Below, one piece after another: positions 18,039 to 28,396 of a DNA stretch of 51,083 bases. The DNA comes from Bryobacterales bacterium (GTDB lineage: Bacteria; Acidobacteriota; Terriglobia; Bryobacterales; Bryobacteraceae), in NCBI GenBank assembly GCA_019261985.1, contig JAFAQY010000005.1, positions 1 to 51,083 of the forward strand, in the 5' to 3' direction. The notes under the pieces were generated by a model. That model made no database searches and was not told the DNA's origin. It saw only the letters and a list, made by a program, of their open reading frames with translations. The position numbers and the translations under genes were made by a program. Within the stretch, counting starts at the first letter, position 1. The number at the start of each line of letters is the position of its first letter.

Positions 18039-18120
18039 GTGGGGGCGGATGCCATCCGGCGCGCGGTTGCCAACCGCGCTGTTCGGGGTTGGTCGCAACG
18101 CCCGCAAGCGGGTTTGGCGC
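18039..18120. repeat. Hairpin element copy C (partial)
   Basis: In reverse orientation relative to copy B it shows GTGGGGG, GCGGATGCCATCC, GCGCGGTTGCCAACCGCGC, then a degraded remainder with GGGGTTGGTCGCAACGCCC and GCGGGTTTGGCGC. It fills the gap between the rhodanese stop and the phosphoesterase start. Confidence 0.78.
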
Positions 18121-18127
18121 GCGGGCT

Positions 18128-18505
18128 TCACTTCTCGATCGGCAACCCCGCTGCATTCCACGCGCGCCATCCGCCATCCAGCGAAATCGCGTTCGCGTAC
18201 CCCATCTTCTGGAGCGCATCCGCGGCCAGCGCCGATCGGTATCCCCCGCCGCAATACAGCACCAGCGTTGTATTCTTATCCGGGATCGCGGATTCGATAT
18301 CGCGCTCGATCACGCCCTTGCCCAAGTGGACAGCTCCCGCGGCATGCCCGGCCGCGAACTCGTTATCCTCGCGGACATCGATCAGCACGTGACTATTAGC
18401 CGGCATGTTCTTGTACTGCTCGATATCGATTTGCTTGACCCGCGACTTCGCGTCGTTCACCAGGGTCAAAAATCCGGGACTGTGATGCTTGTGAGGAATG
18501 CTCAT
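18128..18505 (-). CDS. Rhodanese-like sulfurtransferase
   Basis: This 125-residue single-domain rhodanese has HVLIDVREDNEFAAGHAAGA (the CH2A-type motif) and the active-site loop LVLYCGGGYRSALAADAL with the catalytic cysteine; the family end GGWRAWNAAGLP is also present. It should carry persulfide sulfur in the cytoplasm. The particular acceptor is unknown. It is followed on the same strand by hairpin element C and the phosphoesterase, possibly as one transcript. Length is normal for the family. Confidence 0.92.
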   Translation of the reverse strand: MSIPHKHHSPGFLTLVNDAKSRVKQIDIEQYKNMPANSHVLIDVREDNEFAAGHAAGAVHLGKGVIERDIESAIPDKNTTLVLYCGGGYRSALAADALQKMGYANAISLDGGWRAWNAAGLPIEK

Positions 18506-18734
18506 TTCGCCGTCTCGATTTTCTCATAATCGCTACGGGTGGCTTCCCCCAGTGTGCAGCCTAAAATCGTGCATACTCAAGTGAAACGAAGATCTGAACG
18601 GCGTCGCTGGTTTGTCCTGCAAGTCCAGTCGCCAGTGCGCAGCCGGAAATCGTCATTGATGAACGAGTGCAGGCCATTCCAGCTCGCCTGCGGAGGGGCT
18701 TTGGTGAGCTGCTGAAGTGGGCGGAATAGCGAAA

Positions 18735-20351
18735 TCAGCGGCTGCTCATTTGCAGTCCCGTGAACTGATACTCGTATTTCCATGCATGGCGAGCTCCGAG
18801 CATGAGTCCATCGGCGCCGAAGGTCATGAGCGCCGCGGGTGTTTGGGTAACGTCGATCTCAGCCGACGCGGGGCAGTCAACAAGAAAATCGTTCAGCGCG
18901 AAGCCGGGCGGCGTGAACGTGTACGTGCCGGCAGATCCTGACAAAATCGCCTCCATGTACATCTCAAATCCGCCGGCGAAGGTTCGGACCTTCACGTCCA
19001 CGGCACTTTGATCGTCACCGCCGGTCCAACTAACGGTTAGCGGCTTGTTGCAGGAAAGCGTGGTACCGGGCGGGAACTGCGAAGTCACCTGGATCGGGCC
19101 TGGGATAGCCACGGTGGAACTGAAGGGGCCTACATCTTTTCCTCCGACGGTGGACAACGTGTGTGGCCCGGCGCCTACCGTGCCCGAGGGGAGGGAAACC
19201 GAGATTTCGCCGCCCGGGCCAAGGGGCGTTGAGATTGTGGCTTGGCCGGTCACCCAAGCCATGATCGTCCCGGCATCGAGCGGAGCGGGGAGCAGGTTGC
19301 GGCAATCGGGTCCAGGATTCTGAACGAAGCCGTTCAATAGCGGTCCCCAGGGCGGCTTTGGCGGAAGCGCGGGGAAGTAGTTGCCCTCGGCCTGGCTCAT
19401 CCGAGCATAGAACTGTTCGGAAGGAGGCCCGGTATTGGAGTAGGTTTTGCGCCATTCGAAAACGGCAAGCGAGATGGGGTGCGGAACGCATGCTCCGCGT
19501 CCCATGTGGTGCTTAACGGGACCGGTTGGCTAGTCTTCCGAATAGCAGCAGCCGGAGCGGAACCTGGCAACCCTCCGCGACCCCATCAGGGATCCGGAAA
19601 TTTGCCTGGTCGATACCGACCGTTCCTGGCGCGTGGCCCCAGTACTGGCTGCTGGCGTAAGCACCACCGGTGCTTCCTATCGTGAACGATCCACCCGGCC
19701 ACGCGGCGGCATTGAATCCTTTCTGCGGCGTGTAACCCGCTGGCTGGCCGTCTGGGGGCATGATCCCTCCGCCATGGCCCACAAGTCCAAACCCGGTAAA
19801 ATAGACCGAAATCCAATCGCCCGGCTGAACGCTGGCGCTGGGCCCATGGACCTGCACGCCTCCGTCGGGGAGCGAGTTGAGCAGCGCTCCCTGCCCGCAG
19901 CCTGATCCGTCCAGGGTCAATATGCCGGGGCCTTGCTGCGCAACATATACGGCTACAGGATCGCTCGTTCCCACGGGCATCGTGACGACCACGTGTGTTG
20001 GAAAGTCGTATATTCCGCCATAGCTATATATGCTCGTCGGTACTTGAAAGTTGATCTGGTTTGGCGACACGTAAAATAGCGGGGCCGATATTGCGCCACC
20101 GTAGTCAGTAAACGTCACTTGAACACCGCCCATCTGAAAGGGGAGTGGAAACCCCGATGCCCGTTGCGTTACCGGCGATAGATTCTGCCCGAATATCGAC
20201 GCGATAGACCCGGGGCCGAGCCAGCTCCCTGGCCCGACGCAGCAGCGAAGCTGGCGCCATTAACAATACCACCCGGATTGATCACAGGCTTCTGGGCGCA
20301 GAGATCCGCTGCCGCACAGCAGAAAAGAGCAACAAATGCCCGGAGCGTCAT
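18735..20351 (-). pseudogene. Secreted TIGR03437-type protein, broken by frameshifts
   Basis: The 5' piece (20351 down to about 20215) starts MTLRAFVALFCCAAADLCAQ, a signal peptide, then PGGIVNGASFAAASGQG, the usual opening of acidobacterial TIGR03437 proteins. The match then moves to the neighbouring frame (LGPGSIASIFGQNLSPVTQ), which continues GAISAPLFYVSPNQINFQVP to a stop at 19513. A second break is needed near 19520 to pass into the last 250 residues (19505-18735), which contain FEWRKTYSNTGPPSEQFYAR and two beta-rich parts. Either the gene is decaying or the assembly carries indels here. The TIGR03437 domain is typical of secreted or surface proteins of Solibacter-like bacteria; its role is unknown. 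Confidence 0.7.
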
Positions 20352-20593
20352 TGTCCCTGCCTCAGCCCGGTGACGGTAAAGACTCGGCTAACCGCAGCCC
20401 CCATGGGTAGGGTCTGCCGGAGCCCTGAGCGCTTATTCCCGTTCCAAGTTCAATCCTGAAAGGATGTGTATTTGGCTAGACAGAAATTTTAACCGTCGCT
20501 AGTCGAGGTAGTCAATGAAAAAATACGGTAATGACGCAGACAAATGCCTAGGATTTTTCCGATAATGCGTGACGGTTTGGCTGGAGGGCGGCC
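20352..20593. other. Gene-free spacer upstream of the broken TIGR03437 gene
   Basis: About 240 bases between the murA stop and the TIGR03437 start hold no credible reading frame. On the minus strand, 20350-20430 contains several self-complementary GC-rich words (such as CCGGCAG and CTGCGG) and could fold as a structured leader, but I do not recognise a known riboswitch. The part at about 20460-20560 is AT-rich and may hold the promoter. Confidence 0.3.
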
Positions 20594-21868
20594 CTATTTC
20601 GCCGACACCCTTCGAATGCGGGCGCCCGCGCCGGCGAGTTTCGTCTCGATTTTCTCATAGCCGCGGTCGATGTGATAGACGCGGTCGATTACTGCTTCGC
20701 CTTTCGCCGCCAGACCGGCGAGGACTAGCGAGGCGCTGGCGCGAAGGTCACTCGCGATCACCTGGGCGCCGGAAAGCGGCGTGGGTCCGGCGACGATTGC
20801 CTGCCGTCCTTCCAGCCGGATGTTCGCGCCCATGCGCGCCAGTTCCAAGGCGTGCATGAAGCGGTTCTCGAAAATGGTTTCGGTGATGAAGGAAATCCCT
20901 CCCGCTTGCGTCATCAGCGCCATGAACTGCGCCTGCAGATCCGTCGCGAAGCCGGGGTGTTCTTCGGTCGTGACATCCACGCTCTTCAAAGGATTCGGCG
21001 TCCGCACACGCAGAGTGTCCGCCGCCTCCGTCACTTCGGCTCCCGCCTGACGAAGCTTCGCGATCAAGGCTCGAAGGTGCTCGGGCACGCAGCCGGTCAC
21101 GGCCAGATCGCCGCGAGTCAGCGCTCCGCCGATCAGAAACGTCCCGGCCTCGATGCGATCGGCAATCACCGTGTGCGACGCGCCGTGCAGCGTCGCCACG
21201 CCCTGGATGTGAATTACCGGCGTCCCCGCGCCTTCAATTTGCGCGCCCATCGAAGTGAGCAGCCCGGCGACATCCACCACCTCCGGCTCGCGCGCCGCGT
21301 TGCGGATCACGGTTTCGCCTCGCGCCAACACGGCGGCCATCATTATGTCTTCGGTCCCGGTGACGGTGATGCGGTCGAAGATGATATCGGCTCCGCGCAG
21401 GCCTTCCGGCGCCTCGGCCTCAATATAGCCGTGCTGCTGGCGAATTCTTGCGCCGAGCTGCTCCAGCCCGGAAGTGTGCAGATTGATCGGCCGCGCGCCG
21501 ATGGCGCACCCGCCCGGCAGCGACACGCGCGCGCGCCCAAATCGCGCGACCAGCGGCCCCAGAACCAGGCTCGAAGCGCGCATGGTTTTTACGAGATCGT
21601 AGGGAGCCTCGGGCTCGCGGATTTCGGCCGCGCGAATGGTTATGCGGCTTTTTTTCCCCGCCGCCTTTTCCACACAGATCTCCGCGCCGATGTGCTTCAC
21701 CAGGTTGAGCATGGTCTGGATGTCGCGCACGGCGGGCACGCGGTCGAGCGACACTTGCTCGGAGGTCAGAAGGCACGCGGCCAAGGCCGGCAGAGAAGCG
21801 TTTTTCGAGCCACTGACGGCAATCGAGCCTTCGAGCGGGGTTCCACCTTGAATTATGAATCGATCCAA
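20594..21868 (-). CDS. murA: UDP-N-acetylglucosamine 1-carboxyvinyltransferase
   Basis: This 424-residue MurA has the N-terminal [15 protein letters not shown] with the active lysine K22 and the loop [14 protein letters not shown] with the fosfomycin-target cysteine C121. The C-terminal half includes [19 protein letters not shown]. It transfers enolpyruvate from PEP to UDP-GlcNAc, the first committed step of peptidoglycan synthesis, in the cytoplasm. The start is a TTG immediately after the murQ TAA with no spacing, so translation is probably coupled to murQ. A cysteine rather than an aspartate at the loop predicts fosfomycin sensitivity of the enzyme. Confidence 0.95.
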   Translation of the reverse strand: MDRFIIQGGTPLEGSIAVSGSKNASLPALAACLLTSEQVSLDRVPAVRDIQTMLNLVKHIGAEICVEKAAGKKSRITIRAAEIREPEAPYDLVKTMRASSLVLGPLVARFGRARVSLPGGCAIGARPINLHTSGLEQLGARIRQQHGYIEAEAPEGLRGADIIFDRITVTGTEDIMMAAVLARGETVIRNAAREPEVVDVAGLLTSMGAQIEGAGTPVIHIQGVATLHGASHTVIADRIEAGTFLIGGALTRGDLAVTGCVPEHLRALIAKLRQAGAEVTEAADTLRVRTPNPLKSVDVTTEEHPGFATDLQAQFMALMTQAGGISFITETIFENRFMHALELARMGANIRLEGRQAIVAGPTPLSGAQVIASDLRASASLVLAGLAAKGEAVIDRVYHIDRGYEKIETKLAGAGARIRRVSAK

Positions 21869-22801
21869 TTAACGAAGAACCTCCGCAAGTTTTCCGTCCG
21901 CTCGCGCCAATAATTCCTCGGCTTCTTTTCGAGGTAGATGCATTTTCTCCATAACGATTGCGGTACGCACGCTGCGGCCGCCTTGATCTAAGAGCTCGGC
22001 GGCCCGCTGGAAGTCCACTCCTGTGATCTTTTGAACGATTCGCCGCGCCCGGTCTTGAAGTTTGGAATTCGAGGGCTGCACATTTACCATCAAATTGCCG
22101 TACACGTGCCCGAGCTTCACCATTACAGCCGTACTGATCATGTTCAGCACCAGTTTCGTGGCGGTACCCGCGCGCAGGCGGGTGGACCCGGCGATGACCT
22201 CGGGTCCGGGCTGGGGTTGGATGGGATAATCGACCGCTCTCGAGAGTTCCGAGTCCTGTGAGCAACTGATGCCGCACGTTACGGCGCCCACGCGGCGCGC
22301 TTCGGCCATCGCGCCCAGGACATACGGCGTCCGTCCGCTAGCTGAAATGCCGGCGGCGACGTCTTGCGCGTTGAAGCCCGCGCGTCGCAGATCGCTCGCG
22401 CCCGCGGATGGATCGTCTTCGGCTTTCTCAACCGAGCGGCGCAAGGCCGTGTCTCCGCCGGCAATAATCGCTTGCACAAGGTCCGGAGAGGTATGAAAGG
22501 TGGGGGGACATTCGGCGGCGTCGAGCACGCCGAGGCGTCCGCTGGTGCCGGCGCCGTAGTAAAAAAGCCGGCCGCCTTTTTGAAGCGCGGACGCGATGGC
22601 TTCCACGGCTCGGGCGATGGCAGGAATTTCGCGGGCGACGGCGGCTGCGATTTCGGCATCCGCCTGATTCATGATCTGGAGTATTTCGATGGTGGGTGAA
22701 CTGTGAAGCTCGCGGGAAGGAGCGTATACCTGCTCGGTCAGTAACTTCTCAAGCATTGCGGGCCATGGCGAAGTTCCATTGTAGCGGGGACTCGCGCTCA
22801 C
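21869..22801 (-). CDS. murQ: N-acetylmuramic acid 6-phosphate etherase
   Basis: This 310-residue SIS-domain protein contains GGRLFYYGAGTSGRLGVLDA, AAECPPTFHT and AGSTRLRAGTATKLVLNMIS, all standard for MurQ. It removes the lactyl ether of MurNAc-6-phosphate to give GlcNAc-6-phosphate in cell-wall recycling. The start is the GTG at 22801; an internal ATG at MLEKLL would be shorter but drops part of the N-terminus. It lies downstream of the ErpA-type gene, with hairpin element D between, and directly abuts murA. Confidence 0.93.
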   Translation of the reverse strand: MSASPRYNGTSPWPAMLEKLLTEQVYAPSRELHSSPTIEILQIMNQADAEIAAAVAREIPAIARAVEAIASALQKGGRLFYYGAGTSGRLGVLDAAECPPTFHTSPDLVQAIIAGGDTALRRSVEKAEDDPSAGASDLRRAGFNAQDVAAGISASGRTPYVLGAMAEARRVGAVTCGISCSQDSELSRAVDYPIQPQPGPEVIAGSTRLRAGTATKLVLNMISTAVMVKLGHVYGNLMVNVQPSNSKLQDRARRIVQKITGVDFQRAAELLDQGGRSVRTAIVMEKMHLPRKEAEELLARADGKLAEVLR

Positions 22802-22843
22802 TCAGCCGCGTATGATCGAGGTGAACTTTTTTCGAACTTCAAT

Positions 22844-22885
22844 GTAGGCGGGCTGAAGCCCGCCGCAGGCTTAAGCCTGCCCCAC
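22844..22885. repeat. Hairpin element copy D (two-hairpin form)
   Basis: GGCGGGCTGAAGCCCGCC (22847-22864) and GCAGGCTTAAGCCTGC are perfect palindromes, followed by the closing GCCCCAC. This is the short version of the family, using the GGCT/AGCC arm. It sits between the erpA stop and the murQ start. Confidence 0.85.
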
Positions 22886-22912
22886 ACAGCGGGCAAGTTT
22901 TGCGACCAGGTA

Positions 22913-23236
22913 TTAGACGCTAAAGGAACTGCCGCACCCGCAGGTGGACTTAACGTTCGGATTATTGAATTTAAAACCCGAACCTTCCATCGTTTCAACA
23001 TAGTCCACTTCGGCGCCGTCCAGGTACAGCATGCTCGCCTGGTCGATGAAGATCTTCAGATCGCCGAAATTATATGTCTTATCGAGGAAGCCGGGACTGT
23101 TCTCGAAAGCCATGGAATAGCTGAAACCCGAGCATCCGCCCCCGACAACGGAGATTCTGAGGCCGGCCGGCTTAGGCTCCTGGGTCGCCAGGATTTCATT
23201 CACTTTTCCGACCGCAACATCCGTCAATTGAACCAT
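22913..23236 (-). CDS. erpA: ErpA/IscA-type iron-sulfur cluster insertion protein
   Basis: This 107-residue A-type carrier ends in the pattern STCGCGSSFSV and has GGGCSGFSYSM upstream, giving the three cysteines that hold the cluster. It passes Fe-S clusters to apo-enzymes in the cytoplasm. Whether it is ErpA, IscA or SufA in function cannot be told; no isc or suf genes are in the window. It is divergent from the sigma factor gene and upstream of murQ on the same strand. Confidence 0.9.
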   Translation of the reverse strand: MVQLTDVAVGKVNEILATQEPKPAGLRISVVGGGCSGFSYSMAFENSPGFLDKTYNFGDLKIFIDQASMLYLDGAEVDYVETMEGSGFKFNNPNVKSTCGCGSSFSV

Positions 23237-23263
23237 AAGGGGTATTCCGACTCCTTCTTAGAA

Positions 23264-23269
23264 ATTATA
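23264..23269 (-). promoter_or_regulatory. Candidate -10 box for the erpA transcript
   Basis: A perfect TATAAT lies on the minus strand 28 bases upstream of the erpA ATG, in an AT-rich stretch, with AAGGAG between it and the start. No good -35 box is seen at 17 bases, so this is a moderate call. Confidence 0.35.
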
Positions 23270-23465
23270 CTATATTCCGGCTCCGAGGCCGGTCGTTTAG
23301 CGTCCTACAGCCTAAGATGCAACAGGCGAGGAAATGATTCCGGCTCCGTGTCGAAACCGGCAGGGGCAAATATATGCATTCCGGCGGCCATGGCAAAAAA
23401 GTCTGCTATTTTGAAGGAAACAAGTCTGAAACCCCGGTTTGCCAAGACGCGTCGGAAAGGTAGTC

Positions 23466-24185
23466 ATGAACGGCCTCACCGAAGTGCTTGGCTTCCCAGC
23501 AGTTGTTCCCTCAGTAACGGCTCCTGCTGCCGGGGAACGGAACCGGATCCGAAGTCGCGTGGACCACAAAAATAGCGAAGAGGCCGCCCTTGTCCGGCGC
23601 GTCCAGGCCCGGGATGAAATTGCGTTTCGCGAAGTCGTCGAGCGGTACCAAAGCAAGGTCTTTTCGATCATCTTCGGCATCCTGCGCAATCATAACGACG
23701 CCGAGGATATCGCGCAGCAGGTTTTCGCGAAGGTCTATTTTTCAATAGGCAACTTCGACTTCCGGAGCTCGTTGCTTACCTGGATCTACAAGATCACGGT
23801 GAACGAGTGCTATGACTATTTGCGCAAGAAGCGCGTTCGCAAGCTGGTTTACGAAAGCGATTTTTCACAGGAAGACGCGCAAACGCTGGAAGGATCCGAA
23901 CCGGCCGTGGATCCCACGATGCGGGTGGATACACAACTCGCCCAGCGCGATCTAATCCTGAAGTTGCTAGCAAAGCTTTCGGATGGAGACCGAGACCTGC
24001 TTTTGCTTAAGGAAGTGGAAGGCCATTCGGTGGAAGAACTAGCCGCGATGACCGGCTTGAACGAGAATACGATCAAGGTAAAGCTCTTTCGAACCAGGCA
24101 GAAGCTACTCAAAGTGGCACAACGTCTTAATCGCGCTCAGGGATTGTTAAAGGAAACGGCCGGTAGGGAAAACAGCGGGCGTTGA
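23466..24185 (+). CDS. ECF (RpoE-like) RNA polymerase sigma factor
   Basis: The ATG at 23466, preceded by GGAAAGG, gives 239 residues; an earlier ATG at 23439 lacks such a site. Region 2 is clear (FREVVERYQSKVFSIIFGIL, then HNDAEDIAQQVFAKVY and TWIYKITVNECYDYLRKKR), and region 4 follows (LLLLKEVEGHSVEELAAMTG, NENTIKVKLFRTRQKLLK). It directs RNA polymerase to a stress or envelope regulon. The next gene encodes a zinc-finger anti-sigma factor, as usual for this group. About 45 N-terminal residues before region 2 are not conserved in the family. Confidence 0.93.
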   Translation: MNGLTEVLGFPAVVPSVTAPAAGERNRIRSRVDHKNSEEAALVRRVQARDEIAFREVVERYQSKVFSIIFGILRNHNDAEDIAQQVFAKVYFSIGNFDFRSSLLTWIYKITVNECYDYLRKKRVRKLVYESDFSQEDAQTLEGSEPAVDPTMRVDTQLAQRDLILKLLAKLSDGDRDLLLLKEVEGHSVEELAAMTGLNENTIKVKLFRTRQKLLKVAQRLNRAQGLLKETAGRENSGR

Positions 24186-24239
24186 ACAGACCCGCGTGGA
24201 TGGGTTGTATTTTAGATTGAGGGACTGAGGGAAGATACC

Positions 24240-24704
24240 ATGCATCGGCATGTGCGGGATAAGATTGAGTCGGTGCTCGCAGGATCGCTGGAAACGTCTT
24301 CGCAGCAGCACCTTGAACAGTGTCCGGAATGCAGCCGGGAGCTGGCAGGCATGCGCGAGCAAGCCGCCTTGCTGCGCTCGCTTCGCGCTCCAGCGGGCCT
24401 AGAGCCGCGAGTTGGTTTCTATGCTCGCATCCTCGAACGGATCGAAGCGCAAAGACCGATATCTATCTGGAATTTGTTTTTCGATTCCGCTTTAGGACGC
24501 GGCTTGGCCATGGCGTCTATGGCATTTGCGCTAGCCATTGGCGCGTACCTGTTTTCGACGGAACGAGCGGAACAAAGAATCGTGGTTAGCGGCCAAGTGG
24601 TCGGGCAGCCGGATTGGGTGCTCTCGGAAGATGTCGCCAATCCGGGGGTGGCCCCGGACGCCGATGCGGTATTGGTGAACCTAGTCACCTACCGGGAGCA
24701 GTAA
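24240..24704 (+). CDS. Zinc-finger anti-sigma factor, single-pass membrane protein
   Basis: This 154-residue protein starts with a ZAS-type zinc finger, SSQQHLEQCPECSREL (HxxxCxxC), which binds the sigma factor. A transmembrane helix follows at about 83-103 (GRGLAMASMAFALAIGAYLF), and a short extracytoplasmic tail completes it. It should hold the upstream ECF sigma factor at the membrane until a signal arrives. The gene lies 54 bases after the sigma gene and 3 bases before the next one. Confidence 0.82.
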   Translation: MHRHVRDKIESVLAGSLETSSQQHLEQCPECSRELAGMREQAALLRSLRAPAGLEPRVGFYARILERIEAQRPISIWNLFFDSALGRGLAMASMAFALAIGAYLFSTERAEQRIVVSGQVVGQPDWVLSEDVANPGVAPDADAVLVNLVTYREQ

Positions 24705-24707
24705 CCT

Positions 24708-25130
24708 ATGATGGTGGTGGGCAAAGCTGTTAACGAGGGTGAAGCGCCGTGGCAGAATCCCCGAATCTTGTCCACCTTGTTTCTGGTTTTTCTGGCCGGA
24801 GCCGCATCCGGCGCTCTCTCGATGCAGTTGGGGTTGCACGACAGACTGCACCGCGTAACCGCGGCTTCCCGCGAAACCAGCCGCGACGCGGTGTTGCAGA
24901 AATTCAAGACCGAGCTCGACCTTTCCGGCGATCAGTCGCAAAAGATCGCACTGGTGCTTGACGATTACCGGATGTATTATCAGAGCCTCCAAGATCAGTT
25001 TGACGATCTGCGGTCCACCGGCAGAACACGAATTCTGCAAATTCTCAATCCGGAGCAGCGGGACAAGTTCGAAAAGATGATGAACGAACTGGCTCCGCAG
25101 TTGGCGCCATCGACGAATTCCAGTAAGTAA
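24708..25130 (+). CDS. Membrane-anchored periplasmic helical protein, Spy/heavy-metal-sensor-like
   Basis: This protein of about 140 residues has an N-terminal membrane anchor (STLFLVFLAGAASGALSMQL) and a helical domain with KTELDLSGDQSQKIALVLDD and ILQILNPEQRDKFEKMMNEL. The LxLTxEQ...LNPEQRxKF layout is that of Spy/CpxP-like and periplasmic heavy-metal sensor proteins. As third gene after a sigma/anti-sigma pair it may be the sensor or a chaperone of this envelope-stress module; this is inference. Two ATGs in a row (24708, 24711) make the start ambiguous by one codon. Confidence 0.65.
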   Translation: MMVVGKAVNEGEAPWQNPRILSTLFLVFLAGAASGALSMQLGLHDRLHRVTAASRETSRDAVLQKFKTELDLSGDQSQKIALVLDDYRMYYQSLQDQFDDLRSTGRTRILQILNPEQRDKFEKMMNELAPQLAPSTNSSK

Positions 25131-25172
25131 GTATTAGGCCTGTCATCAGGCGAGGCGTGGAATACAAGGGTG

Positions 25173-25328
25173 ATGGCAGATACGCGCGAAGCACCTCCAG
25201 CTCTGGATTATGATCCCGCCGACGTTGAGCGGATTCAGCAGTTGCTGGATGCTCTGCAAGCGACCGCAGACCCAGACGAGCGTTCTAGGATTAAGCAGCA
25301 GCTTGCAGATTTGACTTTCCGCTCCTAG
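25173..25328 (+). CDS. 51-residue acidic helical protein
   Basis: The ATG at 25173 (or an in-frame GTG at 25170) opens a 51-codon frame reading MADTREAPPALDYDPADVER, then IQQLLDALQATADPDERSRI and KQQLADLTFRS. It is acidic and would form two amphipathic helices. AAGGG precedes the start, though closely spaced for the ATG. It lies between the sigma-factor module and uvrB on the same strand with 43-base and 91-base gaps. I do not recognise the family, but the composition and ribosome site look like a real small gene. Confidence 0.55.
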   Translation: MADTREAPPALDYDPADVERIQQLLDALQATADPDERSRIKQQLADLTFRS

Positions 25329-25419
25329 ATGCCGCGCAGGCAGGTAGCGCGCGGCCAACGGATCGATTAATCGCATCCGGAAACACGACCCCGCAAGACA
25401 AATGTACGATTGAATCAGG

Positions 25420-27419
<2,000 letters not shown>

Positions 27420-27423
<4 letters not shown>

Positions 27424-28196
27424 AGCTCCAGGGAATGGGGCTGGTTTGCACCGGAAGCGTGACCCAGTCCTTCTTGGCCCGGATGCCCGCGCTGCTCGCG
27501 CGTCTCGGCCCGGTGAAGGCATCTTCTTTCCGAGTCGGGCGCCAAATCTCGCGTTCGCTTCGCGCGGGGCAATCGGCGTCGCATTTCTCGGCGTTGGAAA
27601 CATGCCCGGTGGTATGGTTTGCGATGCCGGAAACCATGCTCGAGCGCGCACTGAGTGAATTCGCAACGCAGACGCCAATTCATAAAACAATGGTGGTGTT
27701 GTGCGATTGCGAGCGCCAAAGCAGCCGGCCGGGGATGCTATCCCGCACAGGCGCGCGCGTTGCGTCGCTGAATGCGGTGCCCGAATTCAACGAGCGGCTA
27801 TTCATCGCCGAAGGACATCCGGATACCCTGCGCGCGATTCGCCGGCTGACGGAATTGGAAGACCGCAAGCTCATCGAACTCCAATCCGGCATGAAGCCGC
27901 TGTTCTTCGCCGGAACGCGATTCGCCGCCCCGTTGCTGCTGCCCTGGATCGCGGCGGCGGTCGAGAGTCTGCGGCTGGCGGGCTTCACGCGCGCGGAGGC
28001 CGCTGCTGTCGGAGAGAATATCGGTATTCGGACGCTGTACAGATATACCAAAGCCGGACCGAGGGCGTGGAACCGCAAGACAGCCGCCAGCCTACGGCAC
28101 GGGCTGGAGCACGATCTGGAAACGATTCGCGGCCGCGACCGCCGGCTGTCGGAAATCTACGAGCAAGGGATCCGCATCGCGCTGGCGAAGTTTTGA
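27420..28196 (+). CDS. Rossmann-like/DUF2520 oxidoreductase-type protein
   Basis: This 258-residue protein has an N-terminal beta-alpha segment ([20 protein letters not shown]) in the place of a nucleotide-binding fold, [12 protein letters not shown], and a helical C-terminal half ([20 protein letters not shown]). The layout resembles ProC-like proteins with a DUF2520 C-terminus. The usual GxGxxG is replaced by [10 protein letters not shown], so dinucleotide binding is doubtful. Its ATG overlaps the uvrB stop, so the two are made together, though no functional link to repair is known to me. Confidence 0.6.
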
Positions 28197-28198
28197 GA

Positions 28199-28392
28199 TG
28201 GGGCCGGATGCCATCCGGCGCGCGGTTGCCAACCGCGCTGGGCGGGGCTGGTGGAAGGGTCGGGAGGTTGGCAATGGCAACCCGCTGCAGGTTGCGGCTT
28301 TCGCAATCTACGCGCACTCCGCGCTGGGTGGGGTTTGTGGAAAGATCAAGAAGCGGGTTGGCAACCCGCTGCAGGTTGGCAACCTGCCCCAC
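28199..28392. repeat. Hairpin element copy E (double length)
   Basis: The left part reads GCCGGATGCCATCCGGC and GCGCGGTTGCCAACCGCGC, followed by a linker that is the complement of the copy B linker. The right part ends GCGGGTTGGCAACCCGC, CAGGTTGGCAACCTG, GCCCCAC. The middle holds a second linker copy, so two elements in the same orientation appear to have joined. It fills the space between two convergent genes, ending 5 bases from the NamZ-fusion stop. Confidence 0.88.
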
Positions 28393-28396
28393 TGGG

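Noticed and set aside
10928-18392. Very long plus-strand frames of about 1000-1350 codons (10928-13864, 14331-18392)
   Set aside because: They run antisense to well-supported genes (GH63-like glucosidase, purE, icd, phosphoesterase), have arginine/histidine-rich composition typical of GC-rich shadows, and show no family motif.
20352-20430. Known riboswitch (c-di-GMP-I or similar) ahead of the TIGR03437 gene
   Set aside because: The stretch is GC-rich with short stems, but I could not find the conserved core of any riboswitch class I can recall.
23439-23465. Earlier ATG for the ECF sigma factor
   Set aside because: It lacks a ribosome site, while GGAAAGG stands at good spacing ahead of the ATG at 23466.
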